Assembly (NCBI RefSeq): GCF_001854695.1
Contig: NZ_MAXA01000213.1
Coordinates: 130,620-169,368, forward strand
Source: Parafrankia soli
GTDB lineage: Bacteria > Actinomycetota > Actinomycetes > Frankiales > Frankiaceae
Direction: 5' to 3'
Length of the DNA: 38,749 nucleotides
Part shown: positions 1-7,477 of the stretch, one piece after another
Numbering within the stretch: position 1 is the stretch's first letter
Layout of the letters: each line of letters begins with the position of its first letter
Program-made: the position numbers and the translations under genes
Notes under the pieces: model-generated
What the model was told of the DNA's origin: nothing
Database searches by the model: none
What the model saw: the letters and a program-made list of their open reading frames with translations, nothing else

Positions 1-432
1 GATCGCCTTCGTCCGCTTGGGGCCGAGGCCCGGCACCTCGATGAGCCGCGCCGGCTCGGTCTCGATGACGTCCAGCGCGTCGACGCCGAAGTGCTCGACG
101 ATGCGCTCGGCGAACCGGGGCCCGATCCCCTTGACCAGGCCTGATCCGAGGTACCGCTGGATGCCCTGGACGGTGGCCGGCAGGACGGTGGTGTAGTCCT
201 CGACCTGGAACTGGCGGCCGTACTGAGGATGCGAGCCCCACCGCCCGCGCATCCGCAGCGACTCGCCGGGCTGGGCGCCGAGCAGCGCGCCGACGACCGT
301 CAGCAGGTCCGCGCCGCGGCCCGTGTCGACCCGGGCGACCGTGTAGCCGGTCTCCTCGTTGGCATAGGTGATCCGTTCGAGGACGGCCTCGAGCACGGCG
401 AGCTGGAACGGCACTGCGGCGGGTCGGGACAC
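1..432 (-). CDS. recD2: RecD2-type ATP-dependent DNA helicase, N-terminal part (cut by window edge)
   Basis: The reverse strand from GTG at 432 stays open to base 1 (144 codons) and gives the N-terminal OB-like and helix-hairpin-helix part of a RecD2 helicase. Motifs seen are ERITYANEETGYTVARVD near the start, a GDLL/RMRGRW-like barrel segment, GSGLVKGIGPRFAERIVEHF and, at the edge, EVPGLGPKRTKAI. The last two are the paired hairpins typical of RecD2 before its helicase core. The helicase motifs lie outside the window. An in-frame TGA sits two codons upstream of the GTG, so this is the only possible start; GGAG lies about 9-12 bases before it. RecD2 enzymes unwind DNA 5'-3' in repair, independently of RecBC. 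The family call is firm; activity cannot be judged from this fragment. Confidence 0.85.
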   Translation of the reverse strand, partial: MSRPAAVPFQLAVLEAVLERITYANEETGYTVARVDTGRGADLLTVVGALLGAQPGESLRMRGRWGSHPQYGRQFQVEDYTTVLPATVQGIQRYLGSGLVKGIGPRFAERIVEHFGVDALDVIETEPARLIEVPGLGPKRTKAI

Positions 433-538
433 GGCTGGTCACTCCGGGGCTTCGGCGATCCGGGCTTCGGCGGTCGCCCGTGGCATGTCGGGAATCCGGC
501 CATCCTCGCTCACAGTGTCGACGCCGGCAGCAGGCGGA

Positions 539-1186
539 TCAGTGCGGCCCCGCGTCCGGGCACAGGTGGACACCGATCGCCTCGACGACCAGCTCGGTGG
601 GATCGGGTGATGCGGTGACCAGCCCCAGGCTCTCGTTGGCCGCGAGCACGGCGATGCCGTGCAGGTGCGTCCACGCCAGCAGTGCCCGCCTGCGCACCTG
701 CTCCGGCGCGCCCGCGCCCGCTCCGGCGGGCGGCGCGGGCAGCGCGGGCAGCGCGGCCCGGACGAGATCGGTCCAGGCGTCGAACAGCGGCAGGCTCCGC
801 TCACGGAGGTTCTCCCCCGACCCGACCAGGATGTCGTGCCGGAACATCAGCTCGAACATGGCGGGCCGCTCGCGAGCGAAGCGGACGTACGCGGACCCGG
901 CGTCGACGACGCACTCGTGCGGGGAGGCTCCGGCCGCCTCGCCGGCCGCCCGGACCCCGGCCAGACGGGAGGCGAGATCGGCCAGCCCCTCGGCCGCGAT
1001 CGCCGCAAGCAGCGCCGCGTGGGTGGGGAAGTGCCGCCGGGGCGCGCCGTGCGAGACACCCGCCTGCCGCGCGATCGCCCGCAGGCTGACGGCGGCCAGC
1101 CCACCCTCGTCGAGCATCGCCGTGCCCACCTCGACCAGCCGGCGCCGCAGCGCCCCTTCACCCGCCACGTAGGCAGTGTCTACCAT
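539..1186 (-). CDS. TetR/AcrR-family repressor with WHG-type C-terminal domain
   Basis: A protein of 215 residues with an N-terminal TetR helix-turn-helix (about residues 10-55, including VSLRAIARQAGVSHGAPRR and the following HFPTHAALLAAIA helix) and a C-terminal ligand domain with AWTHLHG, the signature of the WHG subfamily (PF13305). It is divergent from the PlsC-like acyltransferase; the gap carries a palindrome that also runs into its own first codons, so autorepression and control of the acyltransferase are likely (inference). The ATG at 1186 has no good Shine-Dalgarno. A GTG at 1168 (MAGEGALRRR...) is an equally plausible start and would leave the operator outside the coding sequence. 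The ligand is unknown; many WHG TetRs sense acyl or aromatic compounds. Confidence 0.88.
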   Translation of the reverse strand: MVDTAYVAGEGALRRRLVEVGTAMLDEGGLAAVSLRAIARQAGVSHGAPRRHFPTHAALLAAIAAEGLADLASRLAGVRAAGEAAGASPHECVVDAGSAYVRFARERPAMFELMFRHDILVGSGENLRERSLPLFDAWTDLVRAALPALPAPPAGAGAGAPEQVRRRALLAWTHLHGIAVLAANESLGLVTASPDPTELVVEAIGVHLCPDAGPH

Positions 1187-1208
1187 CCCCGAAGTAGACA
1201 GTGTCTAC
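1174..1208. promoter_or_regulatory. Likely TetR operator between tetR and plsC-like gene
   Basis: CAGTGTCTAC occurs at 1174-1183 and again at 1199-1208. The second copy is part of the perfect inverted repeat GTAGAC-AGT-GTCTAC (1194-1208). The first copy also pairs with GTAGAC at 1194-1199 across a longer spacer. A palindrome beside a TetR gene and its divergent neighbour is the usual layout for an autoregulated TetR operator. The assignment is an inference from symmetry and position. Confidence 0.6.
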
Positions 1209-1257
1209 TCGGCGGGACGCCGCCCGCCGGCCGGATGGACCAGGAGGGCGCGGGCGC

Positions 1258-1911
1258 ATGGCGTACTGGCTGATCAAGGTGCTGGTGGTGGGGCCGCTGC
1301 TCGGCCTGCTGGGACGTCCGGCCGTCACCGGCGCGGAGCACATCCCGCGGCATGGGCCGGTCATCCTGGCCGGCAACCACCTGGCCGTGGCCGACTCGTT
1401 CTTCCTGGTCCGCCTCGTCCCCCGGCGGATCACGTTCCTGACGAAGCAGGAGTACTTCACCGGGCGGGGGGTGCGGGGGCGGCTGGTCCGCTGGTTCTTC
1501 ACGGCCGCTGTCCGGGTCCTCGAGGCCGGCGGCGCGTGGGGAATCTACCCGGAGGGCACGAGATCGCCGGACGGCCGGCTCTACCGGGGCCGGACGGGGG
1601 TGGCCCGGGTCGCGCTCGCCACCGGGGCACCGGTCGTCCCGGTCGTGTTGAAGGGAACCGAGGCGGTGAGCCCACGCGGCCGGCGCTGCTGGCGGCGCGG
1701 GCGGGTCCAGATCATCGTCGGCCGCCCCCTGGACTTCTCCCGGTACCGCCGCGTGCTCGCCGACGGCCCGCCGGGCTGCCCCGCGCCGACCGAGCGGATG
1801 GTGATCAGATCCGCGACGGACGAGCTCATGCGGGTGCTGGCCGACCACTCGGGCCAGGAGTACGTCGACGCGTACGCCACGGACCACCGCGGGCCGGACC
1901 CACACGCCTGA
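1258..1911 (+). CDS. 1-acyl-sn-glycerol-3-phosphate acyltransferase family (PlsC-like)
   Basis: A protein of 217 residues of the PlsC/LPLAT family. The catalytic HX4D box is NHLAVADS (His41, Asp46). The substrate box is YPEGTRSPDG (EGTRS about residues 99-103), followed by GRTGVARVAL and APVVPVVLKG. The first 18 residues are hydrophobic and may sit in the membrane. Such enzymes move an acyl chain from acyl-CoA or acyl-ACP to lysophosphatidic acid or a related alcohol in phospholipid synthesis. The start is ATG 1258 because AGGAGG at 1242-1247 sits 10 bases upstream. An upstream in-frame GTG (1201) lies inside the palindromic operator and has no ribosome site. It is divergent from the TetR gene, which probably controls it. 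The exact acceptor lipid is unknown. Confidence 0.88.
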   Translation: MAYWLIKVLVVGPLLGLLGRPAVTGAEHIPRHGPVILAGNHLAVADSFFLVRLVPRRITFLTKQEYFTGRGVRGRLVRWFFTAAVRVLEAGGAWGIYPEGTRSPDGRLYRGRTGVARVALATGAPVVPVVLKGTEAVSPRGRRCWRRGRVQIIVGRPLDFSRYRRVLADGPPGCPAPTERMVIRSATDELMRVLADHSGQEYVDAYATDHRGPDPHA

Positions 1912-2176
1912 ACGCCGTGTACCGGGTTGAGCGCATCGACTCACGAATTTCTCGACAGAACTAGTTGGCGGATTCGCGGGCCAAACGGGTCCACGGGTTC
2001 ACCGGTTCGTGGAACTGTTGCGGGCACGCCGTGCGCGCTCACATCCCGGGCACATGTTCCGTTCGTCTTTCTCGAATCCGCGCCGGCCAGGATGGGCCGG
2101 CCGCCGCCCGCCGGCGCGGCCACGGCCGGTGCACACGAATCCCGGCCGGAGGCAACCACGGAAAAGGGAGTGCTCT

Positions 2177-3796
2177 GTGCCCGGACGACATCGGCCGCTC
2201 GGAACACGCGCCCGGATCGGGACGGCCAGCCTCCTGGTCGCGGTCCTCGGCGCGGCGGTGTTCGCCGCCGCGGGCGGCCCGGAGCCATCGACGCCGCCCG
2301 GGCTGTCGGCCACGCCGCTGGCAGCCACGCCGCTGGCAGCCGACACGCAGCGGCCCAACTTCGTCTTCATCCCCGCCGACGACCTCGACGCGACCACCTC
2401 GCCCTACTGGGAGGCGATGCCGAGGACGGCAGCGCTCATCCGCGACGCCGGCCTGACCTTCACCGAGAGCTTCGCGCCCACCCCGATCTGCTGCCCGGCC
2501 CGCGGGTCGCTGCTCACCGGAAAGTACGGGCACAACACCGGGGTGCTCACCAACAGCGGCGACGAGGGCGGCTGGGCGACGTTCGCGGCGAACGGCAACG
2601 AGGAGCGCACCTTCGCGAAGTACCTGCAGGACAGCGGCTACAACACCGCGCTCGTCGGCAAGTACATGAACGGCATCGAGGACGTGCCCGACCACGTTCC
2701 TCCGGGCTGGACGGAGTGGTACGGCAGCGTCGACAACTTCTTCTACACCGGCTACAACTACGCGCTGAACGAGAACGGGACGATCGTGCACTACGGCGGC
2801 CCGTCCGATCCCGCGAACTACTCCACCGACGTCGTCGCCGCGAAGTCGGTGGACTTCCTCGAGCGGGCGGCGGCGAAGGACGAGCCGTTCATGCTCTACG
2901 CCGCCTCGACCGCCCCGCACCTGCCGCTGCCGCCAGCGCCGCGCGACAGCAACAATCCGTTCACGGACGATCTCGCGCCACGCTCGCCCAACTACCAGGA
3001 GCCGGACGTCAGCGACAAGCCCGCGTGGCTGCGGACGAGCGCCGGGGTCCGCAGCGCCCAGGTGAACCTGATCAACGACAACGACTACCGGAACAGGATG
3101 GGATCGCTCCTCGCGCTCGACGACATGGTCGGCGACATCGTCACGACGTTGCGCGACACCGGCGAGCTCGACCACACCTACCTGGTCTTCACCTCGGACA
3201 ACGGCTACAACCTCGGCGCGCACCGGCTGATTCACAAGATGGCGCCGTACGAGGAGTCGCTGCGGGTCCCGCTGGTCGTCGCCGGGCCTGGGGTGACCAG
3301 GGGAACCGACGACCACATGGTCGCCGCGATCGACATCGCGCCGACGTTCCTGGAGCTGGCCGGGGTGCCCGTCCCGGCGGACGTCGACGGCATGTCACTC
3401 GCGCCGCTGCTGCGCGGGCAGGACCCGGCGCAGTGGCGCTCGGACCTGCTGGGCCAGTACGCCGGCCCGGGCGGCCAGGGTGACGACGGCATCGCCGCCG
3501 AGCAGGTGCCCGGCCAGCCGATCGTGGCGGCCGCCACCGACCCGGTCGCCCACTACCTGGACATCCCAGCCTGGAGCGGGCTGCGCACCGACCGGTACAC
3601 GTACGTGCGCTGGTACGACACGGACCGGACCGTGGTCCACGAGCGCGAGCTCTACGACCTGTCCAACGATCCGTACGAGCTCACGAACCTGCTGGCGACC
3701 CCGGCGGGACGGGCGGCGAACGCCGAGCTCGTCGCACGCCTCGACAGCCGCCTGGACGCGCTCGCCACATGCGCCGGAGCGACCTGCCGGACGTAG
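2177..3796 (+). CDS. Secreted sulfatase (type I, formylglycine-dependent; N-acetylglucosamine-6-sulfatase-like)
   Basis: A sulfatase of 539 residues. The sulfatase signature CCPARGSLLTGKYGHN contains the Cys (residue 105) that formylglycine-generating enzyme would oxidise. Metal ligands are in IPADDLD (Asp68-Asp69) and TSDNGYNLGAHRL (about 340-350). TAPHLPLPPAP and the FAKYLQDSGYNTALVGKYMNG block resemble glucosamine-6-sulfatases and arylsulfatases. The N-terminus has basic residues (RHRPLGTRARIG) then a hydrophobic stretch ending AAVFAAAGG, so it is probably exported. The start is GTG 2177, with GGGAG six bases upstream; the frame is open further upstream but without coding character. The substrate is unknown. 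No formylglycine-generating enzyme is in the window. A strong hairpin follows the stop. Confidence 0.9.
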   Translation: MPGRHRPLGTRARIGTASLLVAVLGAAVFAAAGGPEPSTPPGLSATPLAATPLAADTQRPNFVFIPADDLDATTSPYWEAMPRTAALIRDAGLTFTESFAPTPICCPARGSLLTGKYGHNTGVLTNSGDEGGWATFAANGNEERTFAKYLQDSGYNTALVGKYMNGIEDVPDHVPPGWTEWYGSVDNFFYTGYNYALNENGTIVHYGGPSDPANYSTDVVAAKSVDFLERAAAKDEPFMLYAASTAPHLPLPPAPRDSNNPFTDDLAPRSPNYQEPDVSDKPAWLRTSAGVRSAQVNLINDNDYRNRMGSLLALDDMVGDIVTTLRDTGELDHTYLVFTSDNGYNLGAHRLIHKMAPYEESLRVPLVVAGPGVTRGTDDHMVAAIDIAPTFLELAGVPVPADVDGMSLAPLLRGQDPAQWRSDLLGQYAGPGGQGDDGIAAEQVPGQPIVAAATDPVAHYLDIPAWSGLRTDRYTYVRWYDTDRTVVHERELYDLSNDPYELTNLLATPAGRAANAELVARLDSRLDALATCAGATCRT

Positions 3797-3808
3797 GACC
3801 GAGTCGGA

Positions 3809-3857
3809 CGAAATCCGCTTCGGGCCGGGCTGCGGCCCCGGCCCGAAGCGGATTTCG
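3809..3857. terminator. 21-bp perfect hairpin after the sulfatase
   Basis: Bases 3809-3829 pair without mismatch with 3837-3857 around a 7-base loop. It starts 12 bases after the sulfatase stop. No T-run follows, as is common for actinobacterial intrinsic terminators. Its perfect symmetry would let it act in both directions. Confidence 0.7.
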
Positions 3858-4043
3858 GATGACCCGTCGGTGCCTCCCGGAGCGGGTACGGGACGACCGT
3901 CACACAATGCCGCGGACCGCATGGCGAAGGTCACCCGCACGGCGTTGTCCAGGCTGAACCGGTAATCCGGGAAATACGGGCACACCCATTGCGGCCATCC
4001 CGGCGACGACGGGTGTGCCACGGAGTCGACCGGCCCGCCCCGG

Positions 4044-4823
4044 ATGGCCGAAATGACCTCTACGGTGGCCGTCGTGCGCGCCAGAAAGGCCGTTGCGGCC
4101 GTATTCGCCCTTTCGCTCTTTCTGCTTGCGGGCTGGTTGGGCATCCCTCCGACGGGTGCCTCGGCGGCCTGGGCACAGACCCCGTCCTGCGGAGGGAAGA
4201 TCGGGACCCTGGCAGATGTCGACACGCTGATCTCGGAGCCCGCCGAGTGCCCGGGGTCGGTGAACGGCTACTGGCGCGCCCATCTGGGCGCCGCGTGGAC
4301 CCAGCCGCACTACGTCCCCTACCGCAACGGCGAGATTCCCAAGATCGCGTGCGCGGACGGCGTCACCGACCCGAAGGTGTTCGCCGACAACGCCCTCTAC
4401 TGCACGACCGACGACACGGTCGCGTACAGCACCGACTTCATGGCCCAGCTCGACCAGACCGGCGGCCCGTCCTATCCGGCATTTGTGATCATGCACGAGC
4501 TGGGCCACCGCGGCGACCGGATCGGCGGGACCCTCGGCGCGGTGTCCCGGGCCGAGGAGAACCAGGCGGACTGCCTGGCCGGTGGGCAGGCCCGCTTCGC
4601 GGTCGACGCGGGCCGGCTCACCTCGACCGAGGCGGTGAACGGCTCGATGCTCTTCTTCAGCCTGGGCGACACCCGCGGCGGCTGGTTCGACCAGGAGGCG
4701 TCCGCGCCCGACGCCCACGGCACGCCGATGCAGCGGGCGCAGGCGTTCGACCTCGGCTACCAGCAGGACATCTCCACCTGCCGCCGCATCGGCCAGTCCC
4801 CGAACGGCAGCGTCACGGGCTGA
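4044..4823 (+). CDS. Secreted neutral zinc metallopeptidase (YpfJ/PF04228-like)
   Basis: A protein of 259 residues. The zinc site is HELGHRGD (His151, Glu152, His155), with the third ligand region RAEENQADCLAGG (about 170-180) that marks the putative neutral zinc metallopeptidase family. An N-terminal hydrophobic segment (AVAAVFALSLFLLAGWLG) followed by ASAAWAQ suggests a signal peptide. Cysteines at CGGKIG, CPGS, CADG, YCTTD, DCLAG and STCRR could form disulfides outside the cell. The C-terminus has the expected HGTPMQRAQAFDLGYQQ. ATG 4044 and ATG 4053 are both possible starts, and neither has a strong ribosome site. It stands alone downstream of the hairpin. The substrate is unknown; no experimentally assigned role is known to me for this family. 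Confidence 0.82.
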   Translation: MAEMTSTVAVVRARKAVAAVFALSLFLLAGWLGIPPTGASAAWAQTPSCGGKIGTLADVDTLISEPAECPGSVNGYWRAHLGAAWTQPHYVPYRNGEIPKIACADGVTDPKVFADNALYCTTDDTVAYSTDFMAQLDQTGGPSYPAFVIMHELGHRGDRIGGTLGAVSRAEENQADCLAGGQARFAVDAGRLTSTEAVNGSMLFFSLGDTRGGWFDQEASAPDAHGTPMQRAQAFDLGYQQDISTCRRIGQSPNGSVTG

Positions 4824-4988
4824 CGGCGGGACTGACGGCGCGCGGGCGGCTGACAGCCTGGGCGGGGGCGCCGGCCGCGCGGGGGCACCGGCGGGCCCGG
4901 CGTCCCCGCCGCCGGGTCGGCGGCCGGCTCGACGGACGGCCCAGGGGCCGGTTCGGCGGCCGCCCGAGAGCGCGGCTCGGCGGGCGGC

Positions 4989-5522
4989 TCAGCACTCGTC
5001 GGCGGTCGGCGGACGCATGGTGGTCCGCCCGGAGACCGAGTCCCAGTGGATGCGGACCCAGCTCGGCCGCTCCAGGTTCACCGACCAGGGAGCCAGCCCG
5101 CTGGCCTCGAGCCGGGCGATCTCCGCGTCCTCCCGGACGGCCTCCGCGCACCCGTTGATCAGCACGCTCCAGCCGACACCGACGGTGGCGTCGTAGCCGT
5201 CCACCTCGAAGGCGACGACACTGTGGTTGGTGGCGGCGGACAGCTTCGAGCCCACCCGGGACCGGAACGCGACGGTGTTGCCGTCCACGATGTAGTTCAC
5301 GGGGAGCACCAGGATCTCGCCGTCCGCGACGAACGCGACCCGGCCAATCCGCTCGCCGGCGACGAGCCGCACGCAGATGTCGAAGGTCAGGACGCCGAAG
5401 CCGGCGTGGTCACGCGGGATGCCCGACCGGGGGATGCTCCCCCGGTCGCTGGTGCGCTGCGCAGCACCGGAGCCCAGCGGAGCGCCGATGGTCGCCGGAG
5501 CAGGAGCGTCGGTCCGCGTCAT
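4989..5522 (-). CDS. Pyridoxamine-5'-phosphate-oxidase-like FMN-binding split-barrel protein
   Basis: A protein of 177 residues. After about 45 low-complexity residues comes the split-barrel domain: RLVAGERIGRVAFVADGEILVLPVNYIVD, TVAFRSRVGSKL, SVVAFEVDGYD, GWSVLINGCAEAV and a final strand WVRIHWDSVSGR. This is the layout of small flavin or F420-binding split-barrel proteins (nitroimidazole-resistance or Rv3369-like group). They usually reduce or bind small molecules with FMN or F420; which cofactor cannot be decided here. The start is ATG 5522, because GGAGG lies five bases upstream on the minus strand; the frame continues upstream but has no coding character. It is divergent from the methyltransferase gene. 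Confidence 0.8.
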   Translation of the reverse strand: MTRTDAPAPATIGAPLGSGAAQRTSDRGSIPRSGIPRDHAGFGVLTFDICVRLVAGERIGRVAFVADGEILVLPVNYIVDGNTVAFRSRVGSKLSAATNHSVVAFEVDGYDATVGVGWSVLINGCAEAVREDAEIARLEASGLAPWSVNLERPSWVRIHWDSVSGRTTMRPPTADEC

Positions 5523-5921
5523 GACGGCCTCCGTGGTCGTAGGTCGCCGCCGGGGCGCCGGACGGCGTCGCCGAGACGGCTCTGGTCCGGTACCGGGGTG
5601 ATCCCTCGGTACCTGGGCCACCGTAGGCCCGGCCAGACCGGGGCAGGCAGGGCCTGTCGCCGCGATCCGCCGGTGCATGCGGCCGGCGCGGGACCCGCCG
5701 TCCGGACGCGGCGGGCGGGCCGGATGGCCACCGCGCCCGCTCTGACCCGGGCCGCCGGAGCGGGTGCGGGCCGGCGTCCATGGCGCCACTGACGCCGGTG
5801 CTGACGCCGGCACGACCGCCGGCACGACCGCCGGGCCGGGCCAGTCGGGACGAAGGCCACACCTATACCACAATGGGCCGATCGTCAGCACCCTGCGGAA
5901 GGACTGAACTACGTTCGATAC
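5523..5921. other. Divergent intergenic region with 12-bp tandem repeat and leaderless-type promoter
   Basis: 399 bases without a gene between two divergent starts. The 12-bp unit CCGGCACGACCG occurs twice at 5807-5830, preceded by related CTGACGCCGG copies. TACGTT at 5910-5915, six bases before ATG 5922, fits a -10 box for a leaderless methyltransferase mRNA. No small coding sequence stands out. Confidence 0.45.
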
Positions 5922-6794
5922 ATGAACGAGGTTCCGCATGGCGTGGGACGGACGGCTCTGGCCACGGCGTGGATCCGGGCCGGGGAGAGCGAGCGTCCGG
6001 ACCGGCTGTTCGACGACTGGCTGGCACCGGCGTTCGTGGCCGCGGCGGGCGACGCGCTGCCGCTGATCCCACCCGACGCCGGCGGCCGGCTGGGCGCACT
6101 CGCCGAGATGATGAACGCCTATCTGGTCGTGCGAACCAGGTTCTTCGACGACGAGCTGCTCGCCGCCGCGGAGGCGGGCGTCCGGCAGATGGTGCTGCTC
6201 GCGGCCGGTCTCGACAGCCGCGCCTTCCGCCTCCCCTGGCCGGCCGGGACGCGCCTGTTCGAGGTCGACCGGCCGGACATGCTGGCCTTCAAGGAGCGGG
6301 TCCTGGCCGCGGGTGGGACCGGGCCGCGGTGCGAACGTCACGCCGTGTCGGCCGACCTGACCGAGGACTGGGCCGATGAGATCCTCGATGCCGGCTTCCG
6401 CCCGGCCGAGCCCACCGCCTGGCTGGCCGAAGGCATCGTCGTCTACCTGTCCGCGGAGGAGGCCGAACGCCTGCTCACCGACGTCACCCGTCTTTCGGCT
6501 CCGGGCAGCCGGCTCGCGCTGGAGGACGCGAAGGGCCTGGCCGAGGAGATGGTCGAGGAGGCCCGGAACGTCCCCCCGCTGGGGGAGTTCGCCGACCTGT
6601 GGAAGGGCGGCCTGGAGGGGGCCTCCCCCGCCTGGCTGGGTGACCACGGCTGGCGCGGCCGGGAGATCGACTCCACCACCGTGGCGATCGAGCTGCGCCG
6701 GCCGATCCCGGCGGAGATGCCCGTCGCCGGCTACTTCGTCACGGCTCAGCGGGCGGTGGATGAGCGGGCAGAGGGTGAGCTGACAGCGGGGTGA
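5922..6794 (+). CDS. Class I SAM-dependent methyltransferase (TIGR00027 / LCM-like family)
   Basis: A protein of 290 residues of the actinobacterial TIGR00027 family, related to leucine carboxyl methyltransferases. Seen are the N-terminal TALATAWIRAGESERPDRLFDDWLA, RTRFFDDELLAA, the SAM-binding VLLAAGLDSRAFRLPWP, then LFEVDRPDMLAFKE (acidic residue for the ribose), and WLAEGIVVYLSAEEAERLL. These enzymes are cytoplasmic and mostly uncharacterised; some may act on lipids or polyketide-type acids. The start is ATG 5922; there is no close Shine-Dalgarno but a TACGTT -10-like box six bases upstream, so it is probably leaderless. The last 49 bases overlap tail-to-tail with the SnoaL-like gene on the other strand. 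Confidence 0.87.
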   Translation: MNEVPHGVGRTALATAWIRAGESERPDRLFDDWLAPAFVAAAGDALPLIPPDAGGRLGALAEMMNAYLVVRTRFFDDELLAAAEAGVRQMVLLAAGLDSRAFRLPWPAGTRLFEVDRPDMLAFKERVLAAGGTGPRCERHAVSADLTEDWADEILDAGFRPAEPTAWLAEGIVVYLSAEEAERLLTDVTRLSAPGSRLALEDAKGLAEEMVEEARNVPPLGEFADLWKGGLEGASPAWLGDHGWRGREIDSTTVAIELRRPIPAEMPVAGYFVTAQRAVDERAEGELTAG

Positions 6795-7213
6795 GCTGGC
6801 GCAGAGGTGAGCTGGTGGTACAGATGGGCCGCGTCGAAGTAGAAGCGGTTCTCCGTGATGTGGCCGTCCTGCACCCGGTAGACCTCGGCGATGCGCACCG
6901 AGACCCGCCGCCCGGTGGGCGGCAGCGCCTCACCCGCGGGTGTGGTGAACGTCGCGGCGTGCGTGGCGACGAGCGTGTACTCCTCGACGACCATCTCGCC
7001 CTGCTCGGCCAGGACGTGGGTCTGCACCGTCAGGTCGGCGAAGGCGGAGAGGAACCGGGCGCTGTAGTCGGCGACCGCGTCCCGCCCGCTCAGCCGGACC
7101 GGGCCGGGCGCCTCCATGACGACGTCGGCGGCGAGCAGTGACCGCAGCGTGACGTCGTCCGCCTCGTCGAAGGCGGTCAGCATCCGCCGCACCGTGTCCA
7201 GCGCCTCGCCCAC
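6746..7213 (-). CDS. SnoaL-like / NTF2-fold protein
   Basis: A protein of 155 residues with the NTF2/SnoaL cone fold pattern: helix VRRMLTAFDEADDVTLRSLLAADVVMEAP, GRDAVADYSARFLSAFADL, then strands VVEEYTLVATHAATF, PPTGRRVSVRIAEVYRVQDGHITENRFYFD. Such proteins are small enzymes (cyclases, hydrolases, isomerases) or binding domains; nothing here fixes the reaction. The start is GTG 7213, preceded by GAGGGGGAGG only three bases away, which is close but the only good purine tract. The tail (AHPAVSSPSARSSTAR) is low complexity and overlaps the methyltransferase stop region, so the true C-terminus may be a drifted extension. Confidence 0.75.
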   Translation of the reverse strand: MGEALDTVRRMLTAFDEADDVTLRSLLAADVVMEAPGPVRLSGRDAVADYSARFLSAFADLTVQTHVLAEQGEMVVEEYTLVATHAATFTTPAGEALPPTGRRVSVRIAEVYRVQDGHITENRFYFDAAHLYHQLTSAPAHPAVSSPSARSSTAR

Positions 7214-7464
7214 GTGCCTCCCCCTCGTCCATGTGCGCCCGTGCATCCGCAGGCCCGCAGAGTCCGCAGGCGCGCCGGCGCGCAGGCCGCGGAGCCGGCC
7301 GAAATCGTAGCGATGGCCGGGCGAGCCGCGCCAGGCTCCGCGACGACCCGCCGTCCACCAGGAGCGGTGAGACAGCCGGGAGCCGACCAGCCGACTGAAT
7401 TCCACCTTTCGGCGGGCGACGGCGTTCCGCGCCGCAGAACGGAAAGCATCGCGATCCGTTCGCA

Positions 7465-7477
7465 TACTCTGACATGG
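7465..7477 (+). promoter_or_regulatory. -10 box for leaderless double-TetR mRNA
   Basis: TACTCT at 7465-7470 fits TANNNT and ends seven bases before ATG 7478, placing the transcript start at or next to the start codon. There is no Shine-Dalgarno upstream. Confidence 0.4.

Noticed and set aside
2009-2176. Upstream extension of the sulfatase
   Set aside because: The extra 56 residues are Arg/Pro-rich without signal features; GTG 2177 has a well-placed GGGAG and leads directly into an export signal.
4824-4988. Possible gene between metallopeptidase and split-barrel protein
   Set aside because: The stretch is G/C-only-type low complexity with no start, ribosome site or domain.
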